A stretch of 64,000 nucleotides of DNA from contig JAEOAD010000024.1 of the NCBI GenBank assembly GCA_036365145.1, forward strand, positions 14,212,501 to 14,276,500, written 5' to 3'. The notes below the pieces were generated by a model, which did no database searches, was not told the origin of the DNA, and saw only the letters and a program-made list of their open reading frames with translations. This document shows positions 32,521 through 44,705 of the stretch, in pieces. Every line of letters starts with the position of its first letter. Positions within the stretch are counted from its first letter, which is position 1. The DNA is from Orientallactaga sibirica. Taxonomy: Eukaryota; Chordata; Mammalia; Rodentia; Dipodidae. The position numbers were made by a program, and so were the translations under genes.

Positions 32521-33799
32521 CTTTATGATAAATAGTCTTACCTGTGTGGTTTGTGTGTGAATTGAGTGCATAGGCTAGGGATGGGAAGCACAGCTTGAAA
32601 ATTGCCCTAGGATGACCTTGATAAATTATGACTCTTTATCAGCAGCAGGGGCTGTCTTCATCACCAGTTACCCAAATGGTTCCATGATGGAATAAGACAG
32701 AGAACAGTGTACCATAGAATGAGAAAACTGAGAACAATCTATTCGGCCATTTATGTGACGTGCATACATACACACACAACCATGTACGTCACTGTAGCAT
32801 TTCAAGGTATTTATATGTGTCCATGTGTATATGTATTAGGACCATCAAAGAGTCTTCAAGAATATTCTTGACTGGGTGTAAATAATGTAAATAGCATTCT
32901 TTGAAGGTGACAGGCTCCTGATAAGACATTCAAATCCCACTCCAACCTTCACATGCTATGAGACCTTTGGAGATTTGTGCCTGGACTCGTGTGTGCACAC
33001 TTCCATAACACTAATTCTTTTTCTTGCTACTCGTGGTGCTGTCCTCACAAACCTATGATTCACAACAGGAATGTGGCTTGGAACTTCTGCTATGTAAGCA
33101 GCTGCAGATACTTCAAATACCATTGTACATGTGATCCAGGACTTGCTATAAATTTGCCCCTAAAAATAAAGTAACAAGTGACTGAGCAGCAATAGGAATT
33201 AATCACTGCAGTGCGTGAATGGAATGTGCCAGGCTCTGTCTCAAAATCCCTTTATAAAAAGATTGATATAATTAATGCCTCAAGTAAATACACAAGGATG
33301 CTGTATTTGAGTAAATACACTTTGAAAATCAGGGGAACTGATTTTTTTTTTAAAGGATATGCAGAAAGAAAAAGTGGTTCCACAGCTTCTCTGTCATTGG
33401 GAATAGGATCACATTATGATATCCCTGATGAATTTATCATACACAGGAATTTCAATTGGACTCAGCCTTGGTACACTGGGAATTTTTGAAGGCTGAGGGG
33501 ATAAGCCTCTCAATCAAGCTGTTTGCTGTGGAAGGAAATAACTTCGTATCTAAAATTTCCACCACAATTTGTAGCAAAGATTACCTTGGTGAGTCAGAAC
33601 TGTGAATAATTGGGTGAAAAATATCACACAGCTCACGCCTTCAAATATAGATGTGAACCATGGAATTTGTGGAAAAGCAAAAACCCAACAAAAGGAAGAG
33701 TGAAAGAAAATCCTGAAGACTAAAACTCTATGAAATCTGCCTTTTCCCTACACTATTCAATTTCCATGTCCAATATCCACTTTTCTGTGTAACATTCTT
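32521..33799. other. Unique noncoding sequence
   Basis: No named repeat or convincing exon in about 1.3 kb. Confidence 0.4.
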
Positions 33800-34004
33800 A
33801 AAAAAAAGTTTCTTTATTTATTTGATATAGAGAGAAAAGTAGTTATATAGAGAGAATGGGAGCCCCAGGGCCTCTATTCACTGCAAAATGAATTCCAGAC
33901 ACATGCACCACCATGTGCATCTGGCTTACGTGGGTACTGGGGATTGAACCTGGATCTTTAGGCTTTGCAGGCAAGCACCTTAACAGCTAAGCAAAGTCTG
34001 CAGC
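33800..34004 (-). repeat. Dip-like SINE
   Basis: Reverse element; body 'catgtgcatctggcttacgtgggtactggggattgaacc', head slightly diverged ('cagctaagcaaagtctgcagccc'). Confidence 0.88.
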
Positions 34005-34039
34005 CCTTCCATGTAACGTTCTGATGTGCACTTTGAAAG

Positions 34040-34400
34040 AAAGAACATGAAAGGTAGAAAAAAAGTGAGAGACAAAGGGAAAAGGAAGTAGAGAGAGGGA
34101 GGGAGGGAAGACAAAGGAGACTATAAAAGAGAAAGAAGGCAAGAAAGGAGGAAGGAAAAGTGGAAAAAAGGAAGGCAGGAGGGAGAGAAAACACTAAGTA
34201 GAAAAGAAAAAAAGAACTAGGTAGCACTTATAAAAAGACTTTAAGCAATTCAGAAAGGCTTGTGGGGGAAATTATTTGGGAAGAGGAAGGGAACCAGCAG
34301 GAGAGGAGAGGGGGGCAAGGGAGGTGATTATGAGCAAAATAAGCTATATGGAAATCACAGTGAAGGCAAATATTTTGTATAATTAATACAGAGTCATAAA
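34040..34400 (+). mobile_element. Purine-rich tract and L1 3' UTR fragment
   Basis: 34040-34215 is GA-rich low-complexity DNA. 34255-34395 ('aaccagcaggagaggagag...gaggtgattatgagcaaaataagc...attttgtataatta') parallels the 3' end of old L1s and the copy at 35990-36115, same orientation. Confidence 0.5.
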
Positions 34401-35059
34401 AAAGCAACAAAGAAAGAACAGCTTCTTGATTATACACCACAGGTAACAAAGTGCTTGGACCATTTGAAAGGAAATTTGATTGAAGATCAATTTTTGGACA
34501 TAGGAAAAGTGAGAGAGATTTCTTAAAACCACTTGAATTACTGGAGATGAAAGGTTAAAAGCTTTAAAGACCAAAAACTACATTAGCAACTGAACAGTAA
34601 ATACCATCAGCAGAGACAGAAAAATTAGCAAAACAAACGTTAAATCTTGAAGAGAGGAAAACAAAGATCATTTCAGAAGCCAAAATATTTCCCTTTCTTT
34701 GTATTCTAAAATTAATTCTGCAGCTCTAGATGGAAGTCCTAATGGGTAATTTCTATCTAATGCTTTCTAAACAAGTGCACAGATCACTCTCAGCTCCAAA
34801 GGGCAGACATCAAAGCAGGCAGGTTTCTTGAGATGGCTTTGCTTTGCTACTGCTCTGCACTGTGTCAGGAGTTTTACTTCCCAAGAAAGGGCGATGTATT
34901 CTGACCTGCATCTGGCTTAATCTCACATGATTTTGCGTTTAAACCACACACCAGAAACCTGGTTTCTGTGGCAGTCTTCAGTTTCTAGAATAGCTGTGTT
35001 GCAGGGGTTAAGCACTGTGATGCTGAGAAGCTCAAGTGGTCATATTTTATTAATTTAAC
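34401..35059. other. Unique noncoding sequence
   Basis: No recognised feature. Confidence 0.35.
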
Positions 35060-35218
35060 AGGAAGAGGACCTTTCCAGGTAGCTAGCCATGTTCCTTGTA
35101 ATTGGGTTATTTGTAGGAAAGTAGATACAACTGGAGATCATCATGTTAAGTGAAATAAGCCAGATTCAAGGAGACAGATATTATTTTTTTTTCATGTGTA
35201 GGATCCAGATTTAGATAC

Positions 35219-35760
35219 AGGGCTGGAAAGTTGACTCAGCAGTTAAAGGGACTAGCTTGCAAAGCCTGATGGCCTGGGTTTAGTTCCCCAGCACCCACAT
35301 AAAGCCAGATCCACAAAGTGGTGCATACCTCTCGGGTTCATTTATAGTGGCAAGAGGCCCTGGTGTCATTTCTCTTCTCTTCTCTTCTTCTCTTCTCTTC
35401 TCTTTTCTTCCTCTTCTTCTTCTTCTTCTTCTTCTTCTTCTTCTTCTCTTCTTCTTCTTCTTCTCTTTCTTCTTCTTCTTCTTCCTCCTCCTCCTCCTCC
35501 TCTTCTTCCTCCTCCTCCTCTCCTCCTCCTCCTCTTCTTCTTCTTCTTCTTCTTCTTCTTCTTCTTCTTCTTCTTCTCTTCCCTTCCCTTCCCTTCCCTT
35601 CCCTTCCCTTCCTTTCTTTTCTTTTCTTTTCTTTTCTTTTCTTTTCTTTTCTTTTCTTTTCTTTTCTTTTCTTTTCCTCCTCCTCCTGTTCCTCCTCCTC
35701 CTCCTCCTTCTTCTTCCTCTCTCTCTCTGTGCTGGTAAATAAATAAATAAAAATATTAAA
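35219..35760 (+). repeat. Dip-like SINE with giant polypyrimidine tail
   Basis: Dip head at 35220 ('agggctggaaagttgactcagcagttaaaggg') to 'aagaggccctggtgtc' at about 35368, inserted in the L1. The usual CT-rich segment is expanded to about 365 bp of CTT, CTC, CCCTT and CTTTT units (35370-35735), ending in 'aaataaataaataa'. Confidence 0.88.
35370..35735. repeat. Polypyrimidine compound satellite
   Basis: Almost pure C/T on the plus strand, arranged as consecutive blocks: CTCTT, (CTT)n, (CCT)n, (CTT)n, (CCCTT)n, (CTTTT)n, (CCT)n. All long open frames here are artefacts of this tract (Ser/Leu/Phe or Glu/Lys/Arg runs). Confidence 0.97.
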
Positions 35761-36261
35761 AAAATTTAAAAACCCACAAAACCAAAACAAACAAACACAA
35801 AACAGACAAAATAGAGGGGAAAAAAACCCTTGAGATAGGAAAGGGGACTCTGTAGGGTAAGGGGGATCCTAAATGGGAAACAGAGAATGGGAGGGAAAAA
35901 AATTAAAGCCAATATTAAATGTTGTCTTTTACAGCAACTAGAAAAAAGTATATAGTATGTGAAAGCAAAGCAGACGAGGGACTATTCTTTGGGGGAGGAA
36001 GAAAACCACTGAAAAGGGGAGGAGGACAAAGGAAGGTGATGGGGAATACGTGTAAAATAAGATATGCAATTATAAAGATGTCATAAAAATGCCCATTATT
36101 TTGTACATTTAGAAGCAATGTCTTTTCTTGTTTCGTGCCTTCTTAACGAGGAGGATGAGTATAGTTTAAACTCTTTGTAGATTGAGGGTCACTGTTATAA
36201 AGTAATTAATTATGTAATAATACCATTATATTCTCATGGCTACAATGTATTTTCATTTGAT

Positions 36262-38077
36262 TGCTCCAGACAAAGATACTATAAGAAGACTACAAACTGA
36301 TCTTTCTGTTAAATACCAGTGCAAAAATTCCCAATATAATACTTGTATATTGAAATCAACAGCACATTAATCACATGATTACAACAGCACATGATCACAT
36401 GGGATTTATTTCTTGGATGGAATCGGATGGTTCAATATATCAAAATCTGGCAATATAATATACTACCTCAAAAGAACAAAGGACAAAAATCCCCAAGTCA
36501 TCTTGTAGAGAATAGCATTAAATCACAGAGGAGGAACAGAAGGAAACCAAACCAACATTATAAAAAGATATGTGGAAGCTGTACTGCTACTATGCTTAGT
36601 GGTGGTAACAACAAAAAACAAAGCTTTTGTCTAAGATCAGAAGCAGAAGAGGACATCCATATTTAGCACTTCTATTCTACACACTATTGGAAGTCCTGTC
36701 CATAGCAAATAGGTAAGAAAAAGCAGTAAAATATTCTCCAAATGAAGATGTACAGTTATCTATGCTCACAAGTGACATTCTCTTACATTACAGATAAGCT
36801 GAGAGATCCCCCCAAAAATGTTACAACTAATAAGAAAAATTCAGCCAAGTTTCAGTATACAAAAGCAGCAATCAAGTATCAGCTTTGCCTTCATACACTA
36901 ATAATGAACCATTCAAAAGGAAATTAAGAGAATAATCCCATTTAAGATACCTCCATAAAGAATAAAATACTTAGGAATAAACTCAACCAAGGAAAAAGAA
37001 GATTTCTACACTGAAAACTAGAAAATATTGCTGAAAGAAATTCAAAACAGATAGAAACAAAAAAAAAAATAGACACTCTGAATTTACAGATTGAAAGACA
37101 ATGCCATTACACTTTCCATATAATCCAAATTAATATATAGATTCAGTAAAGTCTTTCTCACAATCCCAAGAGCATTTTTGTACAGTAGAAAAAAAAAGTC
37201 TGAAAAGTCATATGAAGTCACAGAGGGGACATCATGAAACCAAAACAATCTTGAGAGAGAAGAATTAAGCAAGACACCTCAATGCTGCTTGGTTCCAAAG
37301 CTTACAAAGCCACTTAAGAAAAACAGCATTGTACTGGCAGAATCATGGATGTGAAAAACAATGCCAAACAGGCCCCAGAGATATACCTTGCTATAGAGGG
37401 TCAATACTCCTCAACAAAGATGGAGCAAAGGATGGTCTTTTTAACAAATAGTGTTGGGAAAATTGTAAACTCACACTTTTAGGAATAGTAGTATTTCTTG
37501 CATACTAGCCAAAAAAAAATTAAAAATAGATTAAGGAGCCAAACATAAGATCTGACACTACAATATTCCTAGAAGAGCTCATAAGAGAAAAGACTCAACA
37601 TTGTAATGGGCAATGAATTTTTGGATAATACACATGTAACAAAACCAAACATAGACAAGTGAGACTGCATCCAATGAGTTAGTTGAAGCAGCAAGGGAAG
37701 CAATGGAGTGAGAAGATCCCCTATGGAAGAAGAGGAAATGTTTACAATCACATGTTGAACAAGGAGTTCTCCAGCATGTATGAAGGGTTATTGTAGCGAC
37801 ACCATGATAGCAAAGAAGTAAGTAACCTCATTTAAAAAGAAGCAAGTTGGGTTGGAGAGATGGCTTGACAGTTAAGGCGCCTGCCTGCCAAGCGTAAGAA
37901 TGCCAGTTCCAATCTCCAGGTCCCACTTTTAGCCAGATGCAAAAAGTGACTCAAGGGCGCAATGCCTCACTTGCCCACAAGGGGGCGCATGCATCTGGAG
38001 TTCGTTCATAGCAGCTGAGAGGCTGCTGACGTGCCCATTCTTTTTTTCTCTCTCTAACTCTCTCTCTCTCTCTCTGA

Positions 38078-38121
<44 letters not shown>

Positions 38122-38390
38122 AGAAGCAAGTGACTTGAGCAGATGCTTCTCCAAGGAAGGTATGTAAATTAACAACATGCACCTGAGAAGTTGCTAACAC
38201 TAATGCAACCAGTTAAAAGGGACATGCAAATTAAAAGCACAATGATGCACTCTCTCATATCTGAGACTGACCACTGTCAAAGTTTCAAAATGGGCTGGAG
38301 ATTTAGCTCAGTGGTAGACCACAAGCATTGGTGAAGACAGGGAGACGCTGGAAGCTCTCTGTGTCTGTGGGATTTCATATTGCAGGGTAG
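36262..38390 (+). mobile_element. Old L1 ORF2 remnant (RT to C-terminal part)
   Basis: Translated pieces in shifting frames recall L1 ORF2: 'gacaaagatactataagaagactac', 'aggattttcttggatgg'-type text near 36400, the 'IKYLGIN' and 'KEDFYTEN' segment near 36965-37020, and 'caacagatgcttctccaaggaag'-type text near 38140. Numerous stops and frameshifts make it a dead mammalian-wide L1. It is interrupted by the Dip at 37848-38120 and, near 38290-38325, by a short ID-like piece ('gggctggagatttagctcagtgg'). Confidence 0.8.
37837..38131 (+). repeat. Dip-like SINE, long form, with (AAT)n tail and target duplication
   Basis: Inserted in the old L1 and flanked by aagaagcaagt at 37837-37847 and 38121-38131. 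The head is near consensus. The long middle carries 'aagtgactcaagggcgcaatg' in pieces and 'ccacaagggggcgc' at 37975-37988 (CTCF-core match, plus strand). The tail ends in an (AAT)n array, 38078-38119. Confidence 0.95.
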
Positions 38391-38394
38391 GGAA

Positions 38395-38960
38395 ATTTTT
38401 CTTGGATAGAGGTGAACACACCCCAGGCAGGGCTCAGACACTAGACCAAATTACAATTCTCAGGAATCAGTTTTGGTGAACCAATGAGTTTACTGGGGTT
38501 ACTTGCAGAGTGGAGTGAGGGGTTGCTTGAAGGACCATGATGACACAAAGGCATGGGTGTCGCTAAAAAGTCCATCCCAGCATAAGAGACAAATCCCAGA
38601 AACTGCATCTTTGGAGCTCACTGCACAAACTTCAGGCAGCTCTGCTGGTTGGAGAGTCTCCAGCACTCTACATGACTTGCTGGTAGCTCTTCAGGGCAGG
38701 TGGGAGAGTCTCTCCCCAAACAGTTGCTTACGATGTATATAATTTTTGCAGAGCTCATGCAACCATTTTTCTCAGACTTGTTATTTTCTTGACTCTTCTG
38801 AAACATTCCCTCCTTCCTTTCCACCATCCCCAGGAGAGAATGTTTCAGTTGCTACACAGCTCTGCTGAAACTCTACCTCTCAACAGGAGTTTACCACTTC
38901 TATAACCCTGGGGAGTGGCCTGACCTCTTGAGTCTCCAGAGCTTCAGTCAGAGGGAACAA
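38395..38960 (-). repeat. LTR-like rodent repeat, family uncertain
   Basis: On the minus strand the left end reads 'ccagtaaactcattggttcacc', which recalls an AATAAA-bearing rodent LTR or RMER-type repeat. It sits inside the old L1 together with the pieces to its right. No coding region. Confidence 0.35.
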
Positions 38961-39139
38961 TTTCCAATTTGGAGACTATACAACATGCAGCCATGAAAGA
39001 AGTCATTACAGTGGTGGACTACCTGAAGAAATTAACAACAGAATTATTAAGAATCAGAGCCACATGGATCAGTGGGGATAGTGAGATATTTAGAAGACTT
39101 ATTGATGAGCATCACCTTCCTTGTGGCCAAAAAACAGTG

Positions 39140-39700
39140 GAAGTTACCCTCGAGAGTCTATGACTTTCCAAGCCATAAGCTTCTGACTTGATTCTCAGTA
39201 CCAGGTATAAATTTTCTCCCACTGAGTAGGCTTTGATTCAATCAGAGTGCAGTTGACTACCCCCATAGCCTATGTGCCACTATTGCAAAAGTGGGTGCAT
39301 TTTGCCTGGCTGGTTGATTTTGTACTTTGTAGGACCCACTTGTTTATGCTGTTGGTGACTCCAGAAGTTTACATAGTACTTCCTAGCACTATGAAAGCTA
39401 TCCACCAGGGGGATGGCTTCTACTTCAGTTCCAGGATGACTTCTCAATGTCCCATGACAGCAGCCTATATAGTATCTTCAACAATAGGGTTTCACCATTT
39501 AGATCTGGTGGGTACCCACATGCTTTGGCAATGACCTGCATTGTTTTGGAAGTCTCATGGGCCTCCCTGACCAACAGCTCACTGAGGGGGTAAACCAATT
39601 CTGGCACTGGGATTTACCAGCAATAGGCTATGATGTTAGGGCAAGGCTTTATTCACCTCTGCAGGGTGCTGCTCTCACTGCTGGCCTGAGAACCTCCTCT
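39140..39700 (-). mobile_element. L1 3' UTR fragment
   Basis: 'ataagcttctgacttgattctcagtaccagg' and 'gcaatgacctgcattgttttggaagtc...caacagctcactga' parallel the minus-strand L1 3' UTR at 41660-42090. Confidence 0.65.
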
Positions 39701-40222
39701 GGGAAGATGGCAGATAGACACTGAGGAGACTCAAAATTCATCAAAACAAAAAATTAGAGGCTGCCAAGGGCTCAATAGTAAAAGGAGACTTACAACATGC
39801 TTGGGAAACATTGCAGAGAGAGAAAAGCAAGAATACAAGAGCAGAGCCGGGCGTGGTGGTGCACGCCTTTAATCCCAGCACTCGGGAGGCAGAGGTAGGA
39901 GGATCGCCGAGAGTTCGAGGCCACCCTGAGACTACATAGTGAATTCCAGGTCAGCCTGGACCAGAGTGAGACCCTACCTCGAAAAACCAAAAAAAAAAAA
40001 AAAAAAAAAACAAGAGCCACAGGCTCAGAAGGAGTACTTTGGGGCATTGTTCTGATGACATGAATCAACTGGAGCATTAATGACCTCATGGTGATGACAG
40101 ATAAACCACTGAGGAAAGCCTTACAGAATGGGGGCTGAGGAGGGGGGACATAAGCGTGTAACTTGATGGTAATATAAGCAAATGGCATTATGATCACATA
40201 CTGATGTTCTCAATAAAAAAAT
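39700..40222 (+). mobile_element. L1 3' UTR fragment, opposite orientation
   Basis: 'gatggcagatagacactg...tcatcaaaac...gaaacattgcagag' aligns with 29180-29300 in the same orientation; the end 'gttctcaataaaaaaatcc' looks like the polyadenylation end. Broken by the B1 at 39845. Confidence 0.6.
39845..40017 (+). repeat. B1 SINE, young
   Basis: The best-preserved B1 of the window: 'gccgggcgtggtggtgcacgcc', 'ggaggatcgccgagagttcgaggcc' with most CpGs retained, ending in an A-run. Flanking repeat 'acaagagc' at 39835-39842 and 40010-40017. Confidence 0.95.
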
Positions 40223-40223
40223 C

Positions 40224-40900
40224 CTAAAATAATAGAATTACACATAATCTAGCAATATATACTTCTGGGCATACACCAAAAGAACTTATAACAGGATTTC
40301 AAAGAAACATTTGTACACCCATGTTCATTGAAGCATTCTTAATAGCCAAGATGTGGAAGCTACCTAACTGTTGATCAACAGAAGAATGGATAAAACCACA
40401 GTGGTATCTATGCCCAGTAGAATATTATCCACCCTTAGAACTGAAATCTTGGTATAGGCTATGATATGGTTAAAACTGTAAGACAGGATGTGAAGTGAAA
40501 GAAACCAGTCACTGAAAACTAAACACTACATCATTGCAGTTATATTTGATATCTAAAGTAATCAATCTCAGAAGCAGAAAGTAGAACAGTGATTTGGAAG
40601 TTGAGAAAAGGGAGAATGAGTTTTTCAGTGTATGGAGTTTTGATCATTGTTTTAGAGTTTCAGGTAAAGAGTTTAGTTATGCCACTTGTAAAATTCTAGA
40701 AATATGTTGTATAAGAATAAGAGTTTCATTACCAATACTGTGTTATTATTCACTTATATTGTTTTATAAGGTAAAATTTATGTAATTTGCTTAGGACCAC
40801 AATTAAATAATTTTTGACTGTCTTATTTTTTCCCAGTTCTTTTAAGTACAATTTGTTTCTTCTTGGTACTGTAAGTTATTACATTTATTACATATTTTGG
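40224..40900 (+). mobile_element. Old L1 ORF2 end and 3' UTR (continuation)
   Basis: 'tctagcaatatatacttctgggcatacaccaaaagaactt', 'acacccatgttcattgaagcattcttaatagccaagatgtgg' and 'gaatggataaaaccacagtgg' are the ORF2 3' block of mammalian L1s. They continue the element interrupted near 38390. The exact 3' limit is unclear. Confidence 0.82.
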
Positions 40901-41089
40901 AGCTATAAATAAAACTGGTTCCAATCCTTGGAATTAATTAGCAAGTTATTTTGGGGGTAGATAGCCCTGTTCTTACAAATTTATGGACTTTATATTTACC
41001 CAATTGCTTCTCTGTGGTCTGTTTCCTCATTAGATCTTAATAAACATGTTTATGAGAGTTGGGACTGTCTGATGTTTGGCCTTGACATC

Positions 41090-44000
41090 TTTTTTTAAAT
41101 TTAAATGTATAATTTTATTATTGATAACATCTGTACTTACAGACAATAACCCACTTCCTCCCCTCCCCACTTTCCCCTTCACAACTCTGCTCTTCATTAT
41201 ATCCCCTCCCTCTCTCCATTAGTCTCTCTTTTAATTTGATGTCATCATCTTTTTCTCCTATTATGAGGGTCTTGTGAAGGTAGTGCTAGGCACTGCGAGG
41301 TCATGGATATCCAGGCCAATTTCTGTCTGGACAGTTGCATTGTAAGTTGTACCCTTCCTTTGGCTCTTATATTCTTTCCATCACCTCTTCTTCAATGGAC
41401 CCTGAGCCTTGGATTGTGTGATAGAGATGTTTCTGTGCTAGGCATTGCTCTGTCACTTTTCAGCACTATGTTGCCTTTTGGGTCATTCCAGTGGACACTG
41501 TCATCTGAAAAGAGAAGCTTCTCTAACCAAAAGTGAGAGTCGCATTAATATATAAATATGAACATTAATTGTAGTGCTTTTGGGGCAGCTGGTGAGCATA
41601 ATATATGCATTTAACCAGACAAGAGCCAGTTTTATACCTCTAAGGCTCATGACCTCCCCTGTCATAGGCTTTTGATTAAGTTTTCAGTACCAAGCATGTA
41701 TTCCCTCCCAATAGTGGGCTTCCAGTCCAATTGGAGAACAGTTGGTTTCCGCCAGAGCAGACATGCCACTATAGCACCTGTTCAAGTCATTTGCTCTGGC
41801 TGGCCAAACTTGAGGCTTCTAGTGTCCATTGTTTTCACTGCTGATGATTTCTGTCTCCCATAGAGCTGCATGCAGTGCAGCTTTTTCCAGCTTTTAGTCA
41901 GCTGGTTTACAGAGAGGAGGTTTTCAGCTCAGCCCCAGCTTGGATTCTCAGTGACCTTGCCACCCAGACATCTGAAGTCTTCAGCAATAGGGTCTGACCA
42001 TCTGTTTCTTCTGGTAAAACAAGGCCCTTGGCAATAGCCTGTAATATTTTGGAGGCTACCAGGACCTCCCTGGCCAACAACTCACTGGAAGGTATCTCAT
42101 CCCCGGCACTAAAAATTTTCTAGTAACAATCTATGGCTTCTGGATGTGCCATTATCCAAAAAAGCAGGTTTTCACATGTTTTATTCAGAATATCTTGAAT
42201 TTTGATTGACCCCCCACACACACACTTTTCTTACTCAATCTCTTCCCCTGGCCTCACTTAGGCCATTCATTCCATGCCCTGTAATCTGTTCTTCTACTTA
42301 CATATATACAATACTATCCCCTATAGTCCTTCCCTCTCCTCCCTCCCTTAATGCCTTTTTCTAGCTTACTGGCCTCTGCTACCAATTTTTGGTTCCAGCT
42401 CACAACACAAGTCTACACATTTGAGAGAGAACATATGAAGTTTGGCTTTCTGGGCCTGGGTTACTTCACTTAGTATAATCCTTTCCAGATCCATCCATTT
42501 CCCTGTAAATTTCATAATTACATTTTACTTTACCACTAAATAGACCTCCATTGTGTATATGTATGACATCTTTATTATCCAGTCATCTGTTGAGGGACAT
42601 CTAGGTTGATTCCATTTCCTAGCTACTGTGAATAGTGCAGCAATAAACATGGTTGTGAAAGTATCTTTAAGGTAGTGAGAAGAGTCATTAGGATATATAC
42701 CTAGGAGTGCTATAGCTGGATCATATGGTAAATCTACTTTTAGCTGTCTCAAGAACCTCCACACTGATTTCCACAATGGCTGTACCAGATTAAATTCCCA
42801 CCAACAGTATAGAAGGGTTGCCAGTTTTCTGCATCCTCACCAACATTTATTGTCACTTGTTTTCTTGATGATAGCCATTCTGACAGGAGTGAGATGGAAT
42901 CTCAAAGTAGTTTTAATTTACATTTGCCTGATGGCTAAGGATAAAAAACCCTTTTTTAGATGTTTATATGCCATCTGTATTTTTTCTTTTGAAAATTCTC
43001 TATTTAGTTAAATAGCCCATTTTAATAGGGTTGTTTGATTTCTTGTTTTGTTTTTTGAGTTCTTTGTATATTCTGGATATGAATCCTCTGTTAGATGTAT
43101 AGCTGGCAAAGATTTTTCTCCCATTCTGTAGGTTGCCTCTTTGCTCTATTCACTGTGTCCCTTGCTGTACAAAAGCTTTATAATTTCATGAGATTCCTGT
43201 GGTTGATTAGTGGTTTTATTTGCTGAGCAACGGTGGTTATATTCGGAAAGTCATTGCCTATGCCAATATGTTGTAGGGTTTCCCCTACCTTTTCCTCTAG
43301 CAATTTCAGAATTTAAAGTGATATTATGGTTCAAGATCCACTTGCACTTCATTCTTGTGCATGGAGAGAGACAAGGATCTATTTTCATCTTTCTACATAT
43401 AGATATCTAATTTTCCCAGCACCACTTGTTGAAGAGGCTGTATTTTCTCCAATGAATATTTTTGGCATTTTTGTCAAAAATCAGATGGCTGTAGATGCCT
43501 GGATTAACATCTGGGTCCTATATTCTGTTCCATTAATCTACATGTCTGTCTTTGTGCCAGTACTATGCTGTTTTTGTTACTATGGCTTTGTAATATAGCT
43601 TATAATCAGGTATGGTGATACCACCAGCCTTATTTTTGTTGCTTGAAATGGTTTTGGCTATTTGAATTTTTTTTGTACTTCCAAATTAATTTTAGGATTT
43701 TTTTTTCTATTTATGTGAAGAATGCCATTGGAATTTTAGTGCGGATTGCATTAAATGTGTAGATTGCTTTTGGTAAGATCGCCATTTTCACAATATTGAT
43801 TCTTCTTCTCCAAGAACATGGGATGTCTTTCTACTTCCTAGTGTATTCTGCAATTTCTCACTTGAATGTTTTAAAGTTCTCATTGTATTGATCCTTTACT
43901 TTGGTTAGGTTTATTCCCATGTACTTTATTATTATCATTTTTGAGGCAATTGTGGATGAGAGAGAGTCCCTGATTTCATACTCCACATGTTTTTTGTTAG

Positions 44001-44705
44001 TATATAGGAGAGCTACTGATTTCTGTGTGTTTATTTTGTATCCTGCTACATTGATAAAAGTGTTCTCAGGTCCATCAGTTTGCTGGTAGAGTCTTTAGGG
44101 TCCTTTCTGTAAATAATCATATCATCTGCAAATAATGATAATTTGATCTCTTCTTTTCCAATTTGTATGCCTTTTTGAGTGTCTCTTGCCTTATTGCTAT
44201 GGCTAAGACTTCCAGTATTATAATAACTATGAATGGATACAATGGACGCTCTTGTCTTGTTCCTGAATTTAGTGGAAAAGCTTCAAGTTTTTCCCATTTA
44301 GTATTATGTTGGCTGTAAGGTTTGTCATAAATAGCTTTTATTATGTTGAAATATATTCCTTCTATTCTCCGTTTCCGCAGGACTTTTACCATGAAGGGAT
44401 GTTGGATTTTTTTCAAATTCTTCTTCTGCATCTATTGAGATGATCATGTGATTTTTGTTCTTCAATCCATTTATATATTTTATTACATTTATTGATTTCT
44501 GTGTGTTGAACCATCCCTGCACCTCTGGGATAAAGCCTACTTGATCAGGGTGAATAATCTTTCTGATATATTCTTGTATTCTGTTTGCCAATATTTTGTT
44601 GAGAATTGCATCTATGTTCATGAGGAAGATTGGTGTGTAATTTTCTTTTTTTGTTCTGTCTTTGTCTGGTTTTGGTATCAGGGAGATACAAGAAGGTAAC
44701 TGCAA
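41090..44705 (-). mobile_element. L1 LINE, 5'-truncated within ORF2
   Basis: Minus-strand element: 3' UTR at about 41090-42510, ORF2 from about 42525 to 44705. The C-terminal piece at 42776-42525 (WNQPRCPSTDDW) and the RT pieces at 44735-44325 ([25 protein letters not shown]) and 44431-44117 are recognisable. It is older than the 10-17 kb copy, with more stops, but the text for the FADD motif is still intact near 44115-44130. Sequence right of 44705 is not L1. Confidence 0.9.

Larger units (their letters stand above)
35060..36115 (+). mobile_element. Old L1 3' end, split by a SINE
   Basis: 35060-35216 carries the ORF2 3' end hallmark 'acaactggagatcatcatgttaagtgaaataagccag'. After the SINE and its tail, 35765-36115 continues as L1 3' UTR ('gtgatggggaatacg...gatgtcataaaaatgcccattattttgtac'). 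Confidence 0.7.

Noticed and set aside
35338..35790. Long Glu/Lys/Arg-rich or Ser/Leu/Phe-rich open frames
   Set aside because: Products of the polypyrimidine microsatellite in a SINE tail; all frames stay open because the tract has almost no A or G on one strand.
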